The position numbers were made by a program, and so were the translations under genes. A stretch of DNA of 64,000 bases from Cyanocohniella sp. LLY (GTDB lineage Bacteria; Cyanobacteriota; Cyanobacteriia; Cyanobacteriales; Nostocaceae). This document shows positions 52,925 through 62,105 of the stretch, in pieces (the first letter of the stretch is position 1; every line of letters starts with the position of its first letter). The notes under the pieces are model-generated. The model saw only the letters and a program-made list of their open reading frames with translations. It did not search any database and was not told where the DNA came from. The stretch covers positions 1 through 64,000 of the forward strand of contig JAKOMP010000015.1 in NCBI GenBank assembly GCA_022241785.1. Direction: 5' to 3'.

Positions 52925-54394
52925 ATGTCTACCAAAATTACCCTGAGCTTGTTATTTCTCTTCTTCAGTACCCAAATAGCTGTTACTCAACAAGTAGCTA
53001 AAGCACAAATACCAACACAAGTCAGACCATCTACCACCACAAAGAGAATTTGTCCCGCACAACTACAGTCAGCGGTGGATGCTGTCACTAATAGCCCTCA
53101 ATTTAATCGCGTGCGTTGGGGTATTTTAGTAAAAAACCTAGCTTCTGAGCAAGTTCTTTACAATCGAGACGCTCAAAAATACTTTACTCCAGCCTCCACA
53201 ACTAAGTTATTGACAACAGCCGCAGCATTAGAACAATTGGGGGGGAATTTTCGTATCCGCACCTCTGTTTATCAAGATGGTGATGGTGTTTTGCGTGTAG
53301 TCGGTAGGGGAGATCCCAGTTTAAAGGTTCCGCAACTGCAAGTATTAGCCCAGCAGTTACGCCAGCAAGGTATTAGTCAAGTTAACCAGTTGATTGCTGA
53401 TGATAGTTATTTTCAAGGAGAAATTGTTCATCCTAGTTGGGAATGGGAAGATTTGATAGCTTACTATGGCGCACCAGTAAACAGTTTAATTGTGAATGAA
53501 AACGCTTCCTTATTAAGTATTACGCCCCAAACAGTAGGGAACCCATTACAAATCAGGTGGAATGAACCCTTTGAAGCATATCAATGGCGAGTGGAAAACA
53601 ATTCTGTCACGACGCAAAAAGATGAACCGGGTTTCGTCGCAGTCAGCCGTGACTTAAAAGGGCCAGTCTTGCAAATTCAAGGGCAGATGGCTGTAAATTC
53701 AACACCTAATATTAGAGCTATAGCTATTTTTGATCCTGTGCAAAATTTCTTGCGTCACTTCCGTCAGACTTTGGTAAGGGAAGGAATTACTGTAGGACAA
53801 ACATCTAATGGTACTGGTGGTCAGAATGAACGGGAATTAGCAGCAGTTGAGTCACCACCATTATCTGAGCTATTAGTGGAGACAAATGTTAATAGTAATA
53901 ATTTGTATGCGGAAGCTTTACTGAGGGCTTTAGCTATTAAACAACCAATAAAAAATAATCAAACTACTGCTGATGTAGGCTTGGAAGTAGTTAAGAGAAC
54001 TTTAACTCAATTAGGAGTTGATCCCACAAGTTACATAATAGTAGATGGTTCTGGTTTATCTCGCAAAAACCTTATTAGTCCAGAAGCCTTGGTGCAAACT
54101 TTACAAGCAATGGCAAAATCACCACAAGCGGAAATTTTTCGTGCTTCCCTCCCGGTTGCTGGTGTGAGTGGTACTTTAAAAAATCGCTTGCTTGACACGT
54201 CTGCTGTTGGCAATGTGCAAGCAAAAACAGGCACAATGACGGGTGTAGTTTCTTTATCTGGATACGTGAATGCGCCTAATTATGAGCCATTAGCTTTTAG
54301 TATGGTTGTGAATCACTCTGAACAGCCTGCTAGTGTTGTGCGCCAAGCAATGGATGAAATTGTATTTTTATTAACGCAGTTGCAGCGTTGTTGA
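52925..54394 (+). CDS. dacB: D-alanyl-D-alanine carboxypeptidase/endopeptidase (PBP4, DacB)
   Basis: 489 residues from ATG 52925 (GTG 52922 precedes it directly). Signal peptide (about 1-27, VAKAQ), then the class C PBP motifs: SxxK with S91 and K94 (TPASTTKLLTTAA), SxN in NVNSNNLYAEALLR, and KTG in VQAKTGTMTGVVSLSGY. The insert domain (WEWEDLIAYYGAPVNSLIVN) is typical for PBP4. Periplasmic cell-wall maturation or recycling. Confidence 0.9.
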   Translation: MSTKITLSLLFLFFSTQIAVTQQVAKAQIPTQVRPSTTTKRICPAQLQSAVDAVTNSPQFNRVRWGILVKNLASEQVLYNRDAQKYFTPASTTKLLTTAAALEQLGGNFRIRTSVYQDGDGVLRVVGRGDPSLKVPQLQVLAQQLRQQGISQVNQLIADDSYFQGEIVHPSWEWEDLIAYYGAPVNSLIVNENASLLSITPQTVGNPLQIRWNEPFEAYQWRVENNSVTTQKDEPGFVAVSRDLKGPVLQIQGQMAVNSTPNIRAIAIFDPVQNFLRHFRQTLVREGITVGQTSNGTGGQNERELAAVESPPLSELLVETNVNSNNLYAEALLRALAIKQPIKNNQTTADVGLEVVKRTLTQLGVDPTSYIIVDGSGLSRKNLISPEALVQTLQAMAKSPQAEIFRASLPVAGVSGTLKNRLLDTSAVGNVQAKTGTMTGVVSLSGYVNAPNYEPLAFSMVVNHSEQPASVVRQAMDEIVFLLTQLQRC

Positions 54395-54500
54395 AGATAA
54401 AAATATACAGCTAGCTGTGATGTTATTCTTCTTTTAGGCTTTGTGCAAAATCGGCGGATTTCCCTCAGCTAAGAGTAGGCGATAAGCCTAACGGCATCTA

Positions 54501-54711
54501 ACTTTTCACGGTATCTGAAAAACCTCTCTCTAAATCTCTCTCCTGCGAGGAGGAGCCACTGCGTTGCGCGGGTTCCCAAGGCACTCCGTTGGGCGGGCAA
54601 TGCCCGACTTAAAGGAAGTGCTGCCGCGTTGTAGCAAGTGGCGTTAGAGACTTTGAATTCCTGATTTGTCAGTTAGATTTTCCGTGGACTTTTCCATATG
54701 ACGTGAAAAGT
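54501..54711. mobile_element. MITE-like element (ACTTTTCA family) with nested insertion
   Basis: Ends ACTTTTCACG (54501-54510) and CGTGAAAAGT (54702-54711) are perfect 10-bp inverted repeats. The outer parts match the 118-bp copy at 43944-44061 in inverted orientation, but about 95 bp of unrelated palindromic repeat sequence (about 54551-54648, including TTGGGCGGGCAATGCCCGAC) interrupts it. Confidence 0.7.
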
Positions 54712-54717
54712 CAGAAC

Positions 54718-54785
54718 GGCATGGCTAGAGCCTCCAGCACGCACCGCAGTAAGCGCAGCTATGCCCGCTAGGGCTTTACCGCTTG
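54718..54785. repeat. Palindromic interspersed repeat
   Basis: GCCTCCAGCACGCACCGCAG, TAAGCGCAGCTATGCCC and TAGGGCTTTACCGC match the block at 39361-39415. It immediately follows the 54501-54711 element. Confidence 0.65.
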
Positions 54786-54830
54786 CTACTTAACTTCACA
54801 ATAAGAGTCAATATCATCATGGTACAAATC

Positions 54831-56621
54831 CTAAATCCCAGACTGTACACGCCACAAACTTGCATACATCCCATCAAGCTCTAGTAAATCCTCGTGCTTA
54901 CCTTGCTCGACAATTTGACCATCATCCATCACGTAAATACAATGACTATGGCGAATTGTCGATAAACGATGTGCGATCGCAATGGTAGTCCGATTTACAG
55001 TAATCTTATCTAAAGAGCGTTGAATTGCCGCTTCCGTCTCATTATCTACCGCAGATGTCGCTTCATCCAAAATCAAAATCGGCGGATTTTTTACCACTGC
55101 TCTAGCTATAGCTATTCGTTGGCGTTGTCCCCCAGATAACTTTTGTCCTCGTTCCCCAACTATCGTGTCATAACCTTGAGATAACTGCATAATAAAATCA
55201 TGTGCCTCAGCAATTTTCGCTGCATGAATAATTGCTGCATCAGTAGCGTCAAAAGTCCCGTAGGCTATATTTTCTGCCACTGTACCATGAAATAAAAATA
55301 CATCTTGACTCACTAAACCAATGCTGCGACGCAAATCAGATAAATTCAACTTTTGAATATCAATGCCATCAATGGTAATTTTTCCCGCAGAAACATCATA
55401 AAAGCGCAATAATAGTTTGACTAAAGTGCTTTTACCTGAACCTGTAGAACCAACAACCGCAATGGTTTTTCCCGCAGGAATATGTAAAGATAAATCTTTA
55501 ATTATCGTTCCACTATTTCTATAAGCAAAAGTAATATTTTTAAACTCAACTTCTCCCTGTACTTCCTCAACAACTAAAGGCATATCTCCCGTAATAATTT
55601 GGATGGGAGTATCTAACAAATCCATCACTCGTTTTGTGGAAGCCATCGCCCGTTGATAACGGTCAAAGGTTTCTCCTAAAAATACCAATGGCCACAATAA
55701 TCTTTGGACTAAAACTAATAAAACACTATAATTACCGATAGATATCCTACCAGAATACGCTGCCATACCTCCCAGAAATAATAAAGCCGTAAACCCAACT
55801 AAAACCAACATTCTAATTACAGGCACAAAAGCCGCAGAAAGTTTAATTGCTTTGGCATTACTTCTTTTATAAGCTTCGCTTTCTGTTGCTAATCTCGCAC
55901 TTTCATATTTTTCGGCTGTGAAACTTTTAATTGTGGTAATACCACTAATATTATTAGCTAACCGAGAATTTAGAAAACTCACCTTTTCCCTAACATCAGC
56001 ATAACGAGGTTCAAGACGCTTTTGATATACTAATGAACCCCAGAGAATAAAAGGCATTGGTAGCATTGCTGCTAAGGTGATATTCAAAGGTAAAATGAAG
56101 AATGCACCACCAATTAAAATTATAAATGAAGTTGTAACTTGGATAATTTCATTAGCTCCCCCATTTAAAAAGTCTTCGAGTTGATTGATATCATCACCGA
56201 GAATAGACATCAAACCGCCTGTACTACTATCTTCAAAATAAGCCGATTCTAATTCTTGTAAATGATCGTAGGCATCTAAGCGTAAATTATGTTGAATATT
56301 TTGGGCTAAGTTTCGCCAAAGTCTATTATATGCATACTCAGAAAGTGATTCAAATATCCAAACAATCACAGTAATTAGTGAAAGTAGAGCAAATTGCCAT
56401 AAGACTTCTGTAATTCCCAATTTGGCAATAAAAGAATCTTGCTGTTGGACTAATATATCTACAGCGACACCGATTAACCAAGGTGGTGCTAAATCTAAAA
56501 TTGTATTGATAATGGAATAGGTTGTAGCTTGATAAATTTGTGCGCGGTATTTTTTGCCGTAGTTAAGTAATCGTTGCAGGGGAGGAAGTTTATTTACTAT
56601 TATGTCAACTTTTGCAGGCAT
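54831..56621 (-). CDS. ABC exporter, fused membrane and ATPase domains (copy 1)
   Basis: 596 residues. Six-helix type I exporter domain (about 1-330) and ATPase domain with Walker A GSTGSGKST, Q loop VSQDVFLF, signature LSGGQRQRIAIARA, Walker B ILILDEATSAVD and switch AIAHRLST. The closing part (SHCIYVMDDGQIVEQGKHED, YASLWRVQSGI) is nearly the same as in the exporter at 62106-63881. As part of an iron/siderophore locus it may export a siderophore or process an imported one; a lipid exporter is possible. It lies 277 bp after the FecB-type gene on the same strand. Confidence 0.85.
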   Translation of the reverse strand: MPAKVDIIVNKLPPLQRLLNYGKKYRAQIYQATTYSIINTILDLAPPWLIGVAVDILVQQQDSFIAKLGITEVLWQFALLSLITVIVWIFESLSEYAYNRLWRNLAQNIQHNLRLDAYDHLQELESAYFEDSSTGGLMSILGDDINQLEDFLNGGANEIIQVTTSFIILIGGAFFILPLNITLAAMLPMPFILWGSLVYQKRLEPRYADVREKVSFLNSRLANNISGITTIKSFTAEKYESARLATESEAYKRSNAKAIKLSAAFVPVIRMLVLVGFTALLFLGGMAAYSGRISIGNYSVLLVLVQRLLWPLVFLGETFDRYQRAMASTKRVMDLLDTPIQIITGDMPLVVEEVQGEVEFKNITFAYRNSGTIIKDLSLHIPAGKTIAVVGSTGSGKSTLVKLLLRFYDVSAGKITIDGIDIQKLNLSDLRRSIGLVSQDVFLFHGTVAENIAYGTFDATDAAIIHAAKIAEAHDFIMQLSQGYDTIVGERGQKLSGGQRQRIAIARAVVKNPPILILDEATSAVDNETEAAIQRSLDKITVNRTTIAIAHRLSTIRHSHCIYVMDDGQIVEQGKHEDLLELDGMYASLWRVQSGI

Positions 56622-56898
56622 TGTAATCAGTAGAAATTAGGAATATTTACAGTTCTCACTAAATCAGGGGAATGGCAATTAATGAAAACACACAAATTTT
56701 ACTGTTTCTGCATGTTTTAGTCTATCCAAAAACTGCAAATTCTTATCCGAAAATGGTAAAAAGGCAAATTTCGCCATTCCGTATTTAGTAAGCAGATAAA
56801 TGACTAAAAGTATTGTGAAAATAACACATATTGATGATAGGCGAATGTTTAAGTGGATTCAATGAAAAAATTTATCTATACAAATACACAGACACAAT

Positions 56899-57852
56899 TC
56901 AAGGCGTGTTGACAAGATATTTAAATAAGTCATCAATTACTGCATCAGCCGCAAGTAAATTTCCGGCTCGCCAAGTTAGATAATCCATAGAGTAAACGTG
57001 ATTTTGTTGAACGGCTCGCAGCTTTTTCCACAGTGGTTTTTGCTTGAGTTCTTCTATAAATTTTTGGTCATCATCAGTTAAGGTTCCCACAAACAAAATA
57101 TCACCGTCTACTTTCTCTAATTCTTCAAGTGAAAAATAAATTTGTGTAAAAGGTACGATAACATCTTGTGATTTGGGACGTTGCAGTCCCGCATCTTTGA
57201 GAATAGAATCGGGAAAAGAGTTCTTACCTTCGCTGAATATCACACCGGGGGCTAAAAAGACAAGAGAAATTTCTTGATTTTGATAGCGATTTCCTAAAGC
57301 TGCTTTGAGTTTTTCCACTCGCTGATAATAATATTTCCAAGCTTGTTCTGCCGCTTCTTGTTTTCCTAAAACCAGAGTGACAAAATCAAATAAGTCTCGC
57401 CAAGTTTTATTTTGCCAATTAAATAGTACAGTAGGAGCAATTTTTGAAAGTAGAGGATAAAATTGACTTTCGGCATCCCAACCTATAATAATATCGGGCT
57501 TAAGCAGTAAAATTTTTTCTAGATTAGGTGCAGAAATTCCTAATGACTGAATACCATCTACTTTACCCTCTAGATATGTATTTTCGCCCAGCATATCAAT
57601 ATAGGTACTTCCCAGGGGCTTAACTCCAAGGGTAAGCGCATTACCTAAAGTCGGTAAAGAAAAAGTGACAACACGCTGGGGGTTGCTGGGGACACAAGTT
57701 GTACCCATTGTGTGTTGAATGATACGGCAATTTGCACTTGCTAAATTAGTAGCAGAAACTGTATTTTGAACTGTGTGACGGCTACAACCTGTAATCAGTG
57801 CAAAAATTACCAGCATTAATACTAAACAACGTATCCAAGAGCGTATTGTCAT
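56899..57852 (-). CDS. Iron-siderophore ABC transporter substrate-binding lipoprotein (FecB/FhuD-like)
   Basis: 317 residues. Signal peptide with lipobox LITGC (C23), then a class III binding fold: NPQRVVTFSLPTLGNALTLG, LEKILLLKPDIIIGWDAESQ, the long central helix, and YFSLEELEKVDGDILFVGTL. It should bind ferric siderophore in the periplasm and hand it to an ABC permease, which is not in the window. It follows the TonB receptor by 68 bp and is probably in its operon. Confidence 0.88.
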   Translation of the reverse strand: MTIRSWIRCLVLMLVIFALITGCSRHTVQNTVSATNLASANCRIIQHTMGTTCVPSNPQRVVTFSLPTLGNALTLGVKPLGSTYIDMLGENTYLEGKVDGIQSLGISAPNLEKILLLKPDIIIGWDAESQFYPLLSKIAPTVLFNWQNKTWRDLFDFVTLVLGKQEAAEQAWKYYYQRVEKLKAALGNRYQNQEISLVFLAPGVIFSEGKNSFPDSILKDAGLQRPKSQDVIVPFTQIYFSLEELEKVDGDILFVGTLTDDDQKFIEELKQKPLWKKLRAVQQNHVYSMDYLTWRAGNLLAADAVIDDLFKYLVNTP

Positions 57853-57920
57853 TGTTTTTGGAGTTAATCAGCTTTTCTGACCAGATAAAATTTAGACAAG
57901 AATCAATACAATTAAAACAA

Positions 57921-60503
57921 CTAAAACTGTACTGAAACTGACCCGGTAACTGTAAAAGGTAAACCTTGAGTAATGTTGGCTCGATTGTTTGAACCGGAAG
58001 CATAACGAATATCGAAAAGGTTTTCCACACCTAATCTAAAGGTCAAATTATTCACTCTGTAAGCCGCACCTAAATCAACTCGTAGGTAACTAGGAAGCTC
58101 AAAGCTATTTTCGTTATCTCCTTTTCTTTCACCTACATAAACTAAACCTGAACCTAAACTTAAACCTCTGAGAGAACCTTCAGTAAAATCGTACTTACCA
58201 TAAAGACCTACGCTATGTTGTGGACTATTAATCGGACGATTTCCTTCTTGGACAGGTATGACACTTTGGGTAATTACTGAATCTTGGTAAGTGTAAGCTG
58301 CAATTAAGCTAAAATTATCGGTTACTTTGCCATTAATGTCTAATTCAAATCCTCGACTACGAACATCACCTACAAGGATGCTGAAATCAGGATCACTAGG
58401 ATCGGCTTCTGCAATGTTTGTTTGCGTTAAATTAAACAATGCAGTCGTGATAGTTAGCCTATCATTTAATAGATTGACTTTAGCCCCCAGTTCATATTGA
58501 GTAGCTTTTCTAGGGTCAGGAAAACTACCGTCTGCAAGTAAACCAAATTGCGGCTCTATGGATTTACTAAAGCTAGTATAAATTGCAGCTGAATCTGTTA
58601 GGTTATAAACTAAACCAAGACTAGGGGAAATAAAATTATCTGCACTACCAGTTACAGAATCAAATCCGCCATAGCGCAAACCAGCCAGTAACCGAAATTG
58701 TCCAAGTTTCACAAAATCTTGAATGTAAACGCCCCACTGACTGTCACTAAAATCAACTTTACGATTAGTAAGTCCAGTGGGAATTGGAACATCAAAAGTA
58801 GGGTTGGCAATATCAATACTGCCAAAAAAACCAGCATTTACACCATTGAATCTGGAACGATAATAATTGTACTCAACACCTGTAAGTAACTTATGTTCTG
58901 AGGCTCCAATATTGAAGTCTCCTCGGATTTCACCCCGGAGATTGTATTGATTATAGTCATCAAAAATGGTACGATAGAAACGTGTTAAATTATCACCTTC
59001 AAAACCCAACGCCACAAAAATTGGATTAGCTTCTCTTTGGGTATTAAAGTATTGACCACTAAGATTAACTGACCATTGCTCACTAATGGGCTGATCTAAA
59101 TAGGCGGCTATGCGATAATGATTGTAAATTTGGCTATTGCGAGGGTCTGTATAACTGCGGTCGTAAAAAATCTGCCCATCAGAGAATTTAGCTCCAGTAT
59201 TAAAGTCTTTATCTTGTCGATAATACTCGGTTTCAATTGTTAAAGAACCACCTCCACCCGTTAAAAAAGTGAGTGAGGGAGCAACAAAAATGCGGTTATC
59301 TTCAATGTTTTCTACAAAGTAATCTGAATCTTGAAAAGCTAGAACAAGCCGATAAAGTAAATTTCTGTCTTGAGTTAACGGCCCTGTTAAATCAACCTCA
59401 CCACGATAAAAATTAAAGCTACCTACATTAGCCGTAAATGTATAACTGGGTGTAGCTTGAGGCTTTTTGGTAATATAGTTAACTACTCCACCAGGCGCAC
59501 CTGTACCGTATAGTAAGGATGAAAAACCTTTCAAAATTTCCAAACGTTCGATATTAGCAAAGTCTCTCACTAAAGAACGGTTATTATCTCGTAACCCATT
59601 GATATAAACTTGGCTACCTACATTGAAGCCACGAATTTGAAAGTCAGTGAAGAGTCCACCCTGTGCAATATCTCCTGCTGTCACTCCACTAATATAAGGA
59701 GCTAAATCTTCTACTCGTCGGGGCGCTCTATCCTGAATAAATTCCTCTGTTATGACACCAATTGATGCTGGTGTTTCTAGTAGTGGAATATCAAGCCTAC
59801 TTCCAGTAGTAGCATTCGGCACACGATATCCACCTTGTTCTCCTGTGACTACCAACTCAATAATTTCATCTGGTTGTGCAACGGCTTCTACTGGTAGTGT
59901 CTCAGTTGTCGGTATTTCATCTGCTGGTGGCGTTTCCGGCTCCTGTGATGGTGGCTGCATAGCCGTTGTCTCAGGTCTCACGCCAAAAATTAAACCCTCG
60001 TCGCTATCAAATAATTCAACTTTGGGCAAACTCGTCTCGCCTGTCACTGTCAATCGGATAGTCTTTGCATCGAGATTACTTACAGTCACTACCGTGATTC
60101 CATCAGCAGGATTTTCTTGGCGGAACTCACTACCAGAGGGCAAATTTAACTGAGTATTAGGAATATCTACAATAAAATTATTACCTTCACTCTTACTTAC
60201 AGGCTGCAACTGATCTGAACCTGTAGTCTCTAATATTACTTCCAATTCCTGCTCTGTTTGCCCTAGCTTTACACCCGTTACCTGAATTATTCCTTGGGCA
60301 AGCCACTGTTTAACTGTAGTCGCTGGGCGCTTAACTTCGTTTAAATCAGGGATTTTTGGACTACTTTTAGCCGCAGTTGCCACAGACGTATTGAGATCAG
60401 GATTAATACGGTCTAAACTTGTTTCCGCCCCGGCTGGCAAGGCAACTAGTCCCCAGAAAGAGCCAAGCATCAAGACTTTCAACCAGCAATAATTTGACAC
60501 CAC
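57921..60503 (-). CDS. TonB-dependent siderophore receptor with N-terminal AMIN domain
   Basis: 860 residues. Signal peptide (cut near PAGA), an AMIN domain (about 70-170, VTGVKLGQTEQELEVILETT), a Pro/Glu-rich linker, plug (VTGEQGGYRVPNATTGSRLD, PRRVEDLAPYISGVTAGD, GTGAPGGVVNYITKKP) and a 22-strand barrel ending GSVSVQF with terminal Phe. The TonB box is not obvious. AMIN-TonB receptors are typical of filamentous cyanobacteria. Imports ferric siderophore through the outer membrane. A 17-bp direct repeat upstream (60574-60612) suggests control by the AraC regulator. ATG at 60503. Confidence 0.92.
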   Translation of the reverse strand: MVSNYCWLKVLMLGSFWGLVALPAGAETSLDRINPDLNTSVATAAKSSPKIPDLNEVKRPATTVKQWLAQGIIQVTGVKLGQTEQELEVILETTGSDQLQPVSKSEGNNFIVDIPNTQLNLPSGSEFRQENPADGITVVTVSNLDAKTIRLTVTGETSLPKVELFDSDEGLIFGVRPETTAMQPPSQEPETPPADEIPTTETLPVEAVAQPDEIIELVVTGEQGGYRVPNATTGSRLDIPLLETPASIGVITEEFIQDRAPRRVEDLAPYISGVTAGDIAQGGLFTDFQIRGFNVGSQVYINGLRDNNRSLVRDFANIERLEILKGFSSLLYGTGAPGGVVNYITKKPQATPSYTFTANVGSFNFYRGEVDLTGPLTQDRNLLYRLVLAFQDSDYFVENIEDNRIFVAPSLTFLTGGGGSLTIETEYYRQDKDFNTGAKFSDGQIFYDRSYTDPRNSQIYNHYRIAAYLDQPISEQWSVNLSGQYFNTQREANPIFVALGFEGDNLTRFYRTIFDDYNQYNLRGEIRGDFNIGASEHKLLTGVEYNYYRSRFNGVNAGFFGSIDIANPTFDVPIPTGLTNRKVDFSDSQWGVYIQDFVKLGQFRLLAGLRYGGFDSVTGSADNFISPSLGLVYNLTDSAAIYTSFSKSIEPQFGLLADGSFPDPRKATQYELGAKVNLLNDRLTITTALFNLTQTNIAEADPSDPDFSILVGDVRSRGFELDINGKVTDNFSLIAAYTYQDSVITQSVIPVQEGNRPINSPQHSVGLYGKYDFTEGSLRGLSLGSGLVYVGERKGDNENSFELPSYLRVDLGAAYRVNNLTFRLGVENLFDIRYASGSNNRANITQGLPFTVTGSVSVQF

Positions 60504-60525
60504 TGATCACACCATTAATAAAAAT

Positions 60526-60553
60526 GACTTTCAATAAAAATACCGTGAAAGTC
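60526..60553. promoter_or_regulatory. Inverted repeat GACTTTC / GAAAGTC before the receptor gene
   Basis: GACTTTC (60526-60532) and GAAAGTC (60547-60553) are perfect 7-bp arms with a 14-nt spacer, overlapping AATAAAAAT direct repeats at 60517-60525 and 60533-60541. It lies 23-50 bp before the start codon, probably in the promoter or leader. Confidence 0.35.
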
Positions 60554-60573
60554 TGTGTTAACCAAGACTAATC

Positions 60574-60612
60574 CGATAGGTAGACGGAATATTTTCGATA
60601 GCTAAACGGAAT
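60574..60612 (-). promoter_or_regulatory. 17-bp direct repeat, candidate AraC/PchR-type operator
   Basis: CGATAGGTAGACGGAAT (60574-60590) and CGATAGCTAAACGGAAT (60596-60612) match at 15 of 17 positions with a 22-bp period, two helical turns. AraC-family activators bind such tandem half-sites next to promoters. It sits 71-109 bp upstream of the receptor start; the second unit runs over the stop of the AraC gene. Confidence 0.6.
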
Positions 60613-61597
60613 TTTTTCCCAGTTTTTGGTATTCCTTGGGGTTCATGCCAAACTGCTTGCGGAATGCAGCAGCAAAAGGACTGCGGCTGTTGTAACCCAT
60701 TGCATGAGCAATTTCGGTAATTTTCATTTCTCCTATTTCCAGCAGTTGTCGCGCTTGTTCAAGTTTGTAATTACGCAAATAGCCAAATACTGTTGTGCCA
60801 AAACAACAACGAAAGCCCCGTTTTAAGGTGCATTCATTTAAACCAACTTGTCGCGCTAATTCGTGTAAGGAGGGTGGATTGTCCAAGCGTTGCAGGATGA
60901 TTTCCCTGGCGTGGTGGATTCTATCGACTACATCTGGTTGTAAAGGCTGAATATTGGTTTTACCATCACGCATCTCTACTTCTTGTGCTAGTAGCATTCC
61001 CATCAATTCCAGCACCTTACTTTCTAGATACATCCGTTTGGCAATACTCCGATAGGGACAGTGTAAAATTTGCTGCGCCACTCTCTGCATCGGTAAAGTG
61101 GCATTGCCACAGCGATGGTAATACTGATCACAGGGTCGAATTAAGTGCTGCAACTGTTTTGGTAATTCTCCTTCACTATTTCCCGCAAAGGAACGCAGTA
61201 CATCAGGCTGCATCGTAAATTCAACCTCAAGAAATGGCTGTTCGGGATCACACTGAGTTTTTCTTTGAGGAACCAAACCACTGCCTTGAAAAATATACTT
61301 TCCGCTACCTATGGATGTATATTTATCTTCATGTTCCCCTGAAAAATGAAAATGGTAATTTAGCCAACATTCTGTTTCTAGGTCTTCAGTAATCATGCGA
61401 TCGCACAACCGCAAATCACCAATAGCTAACTCCAAACCCTGACGCAGCTTGATTTCTCGCCAATAGCCTTGTCCCAGTACCTTTGGGTAATCATATATCA
61501 CATCTAACTGATCATCGGGGTCTGGATATTGGCAACTGTTTTCTGTCTTTTGATACAACAGCTCGTGGAAGGTTTGCTCGGAGATAGTGATAGTCAT
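60602..61597 (-). CDS. AraC-family transcriptional regulator (PchR-like)
   Basis: 331 residues. The N-terminal 220 residues are a ligand-sensing domain of the PchR/YbtA kind (YWREIKLRQGLELAIGDLRL, HFHFSGEHEDKYTSIGSGKY). The C-terminal double HTH (about 229-330) is LHELARQVGLNECTLKRGFR and ITEIAHAMGYNSRSPFAAAF, then FGMNPKEYQK. PchR-like regulators sense ferric siderophore and activate receptor genes. Located 98 bp upstream of the TonB receptor on the same strand. ATG at 61597. Confidence 0.88.
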   Translation of the reverse strand: MTITISEQTFHELLYQKTENSCQYPDPDDQLDVIYDYPKVLGQGYWREIKLRQGLELAIGDLRLCDRMITEDLETECWLNYHFHFSGEHEDKYTSIGSGKYIFQGSGLVPQRKTQCDPEQPFLEVEFTMQPDVLRSFAGNSEGELPKQLQHLIRPCDQYYHRCGNATLPMQRVAQQILHCPYRSIAKRMYLESKVLELMGMLLAQEVEMRDGKTNIQPLQPDVVDRIHHAREIILQRLDNPPSLHELARQVGLNECTLKRGFRCCFGTTVFGYLRNYKLEQARQLLEIGEMKITEIAHAMGYNSRSPFAAAFRKQFGMNPKEYQKLGKNSV

Positions 61598-61684
61598 AGT
61601 TAATATTACAGAGTATAAAAGTAAAATTTATCTCAAAAATTACGTAATAATTTGAGCAAAAATTGAGTTTTAGTTTTAATTAAA

Positions 61685-61699
61685 TGAGAATTATTTTTA
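61685..61699. promoter_or_regulatory. Fur-box-like sequence before the AraC gene
   Basis: TGAGAAT-T-ATTTTTA fits the 7-1-7 Fur consensus (TGATAAT-N-ATTATCA) at 11 of 14 positions. It is 88 bp upstream of the AraC start codon in a very AT-rich stretch, so chance similarity is possible. Confidence 0.4.
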
Positions 61700-61827
61700 A
61701 AATTGTTGCATATTAACAGTGTAGTGGGCAATTATTCATTCCCGGAAATAACTGATGATTTCCTGACATAGATTTTTGAACCACTGGCAGCGATACAATA
61801 AACACAAATCCATAAAAGGCGGTCTTT

Positions 61828-62070
61828 ATGGCGACACAACTCGATAAAACCAAAGAGCCACAAAATCTGGTAATCTCTTGGGAAGCGTTGCCGGATGATT
61901 TTCAACTAGAGGATGAACCAGTGGAAAATACAGGTCAGCCAATCTTGGCTGGTGCTTTGCGTGAAAGCTTAGAAATTAGCGGTTTCATCCAACCGCAGAT
62001 GTTGATTGCTTCCAATTTTGGTCTTTGTGTAACTGTTAACGGATTTCTGTACTTATACGCTTCTTTGTAA
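61828..62070 (+). pseudogene. Truncated Uma2 family gene (N-terminal third)
   Basis: 80 codons: QNLVISWEALPDDFQLEDEP, GQPILAGALRESLEISGFIQ and PQMLIASNFGLCVTVNG are the N-terminal blocks of a common cyanobacterial Uma2 subtype, normally followed by the PD-(D/E)XK core. Here the frame degenerates to FLYLYASL and stops, so the catalytic core is missing. It lies between the AraC gene and the second ABC exporter, in opposite orientation to both. Confidence 0.65.
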
Positions 62071-62105
62071 GACAAGCTGTAATCATCAAAAAAAGTTAGC
62101 AAGTA

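Larger units (their letters stand above)
54395..54830. other. Repeat-filled gap after dacB
   Basis: No gene. Holds the 211-bp MITE-like element 54501-54711 with nested insertion and a palindromic repeat 54718-54785 related to 39358-39420. Confidence 0.6.
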
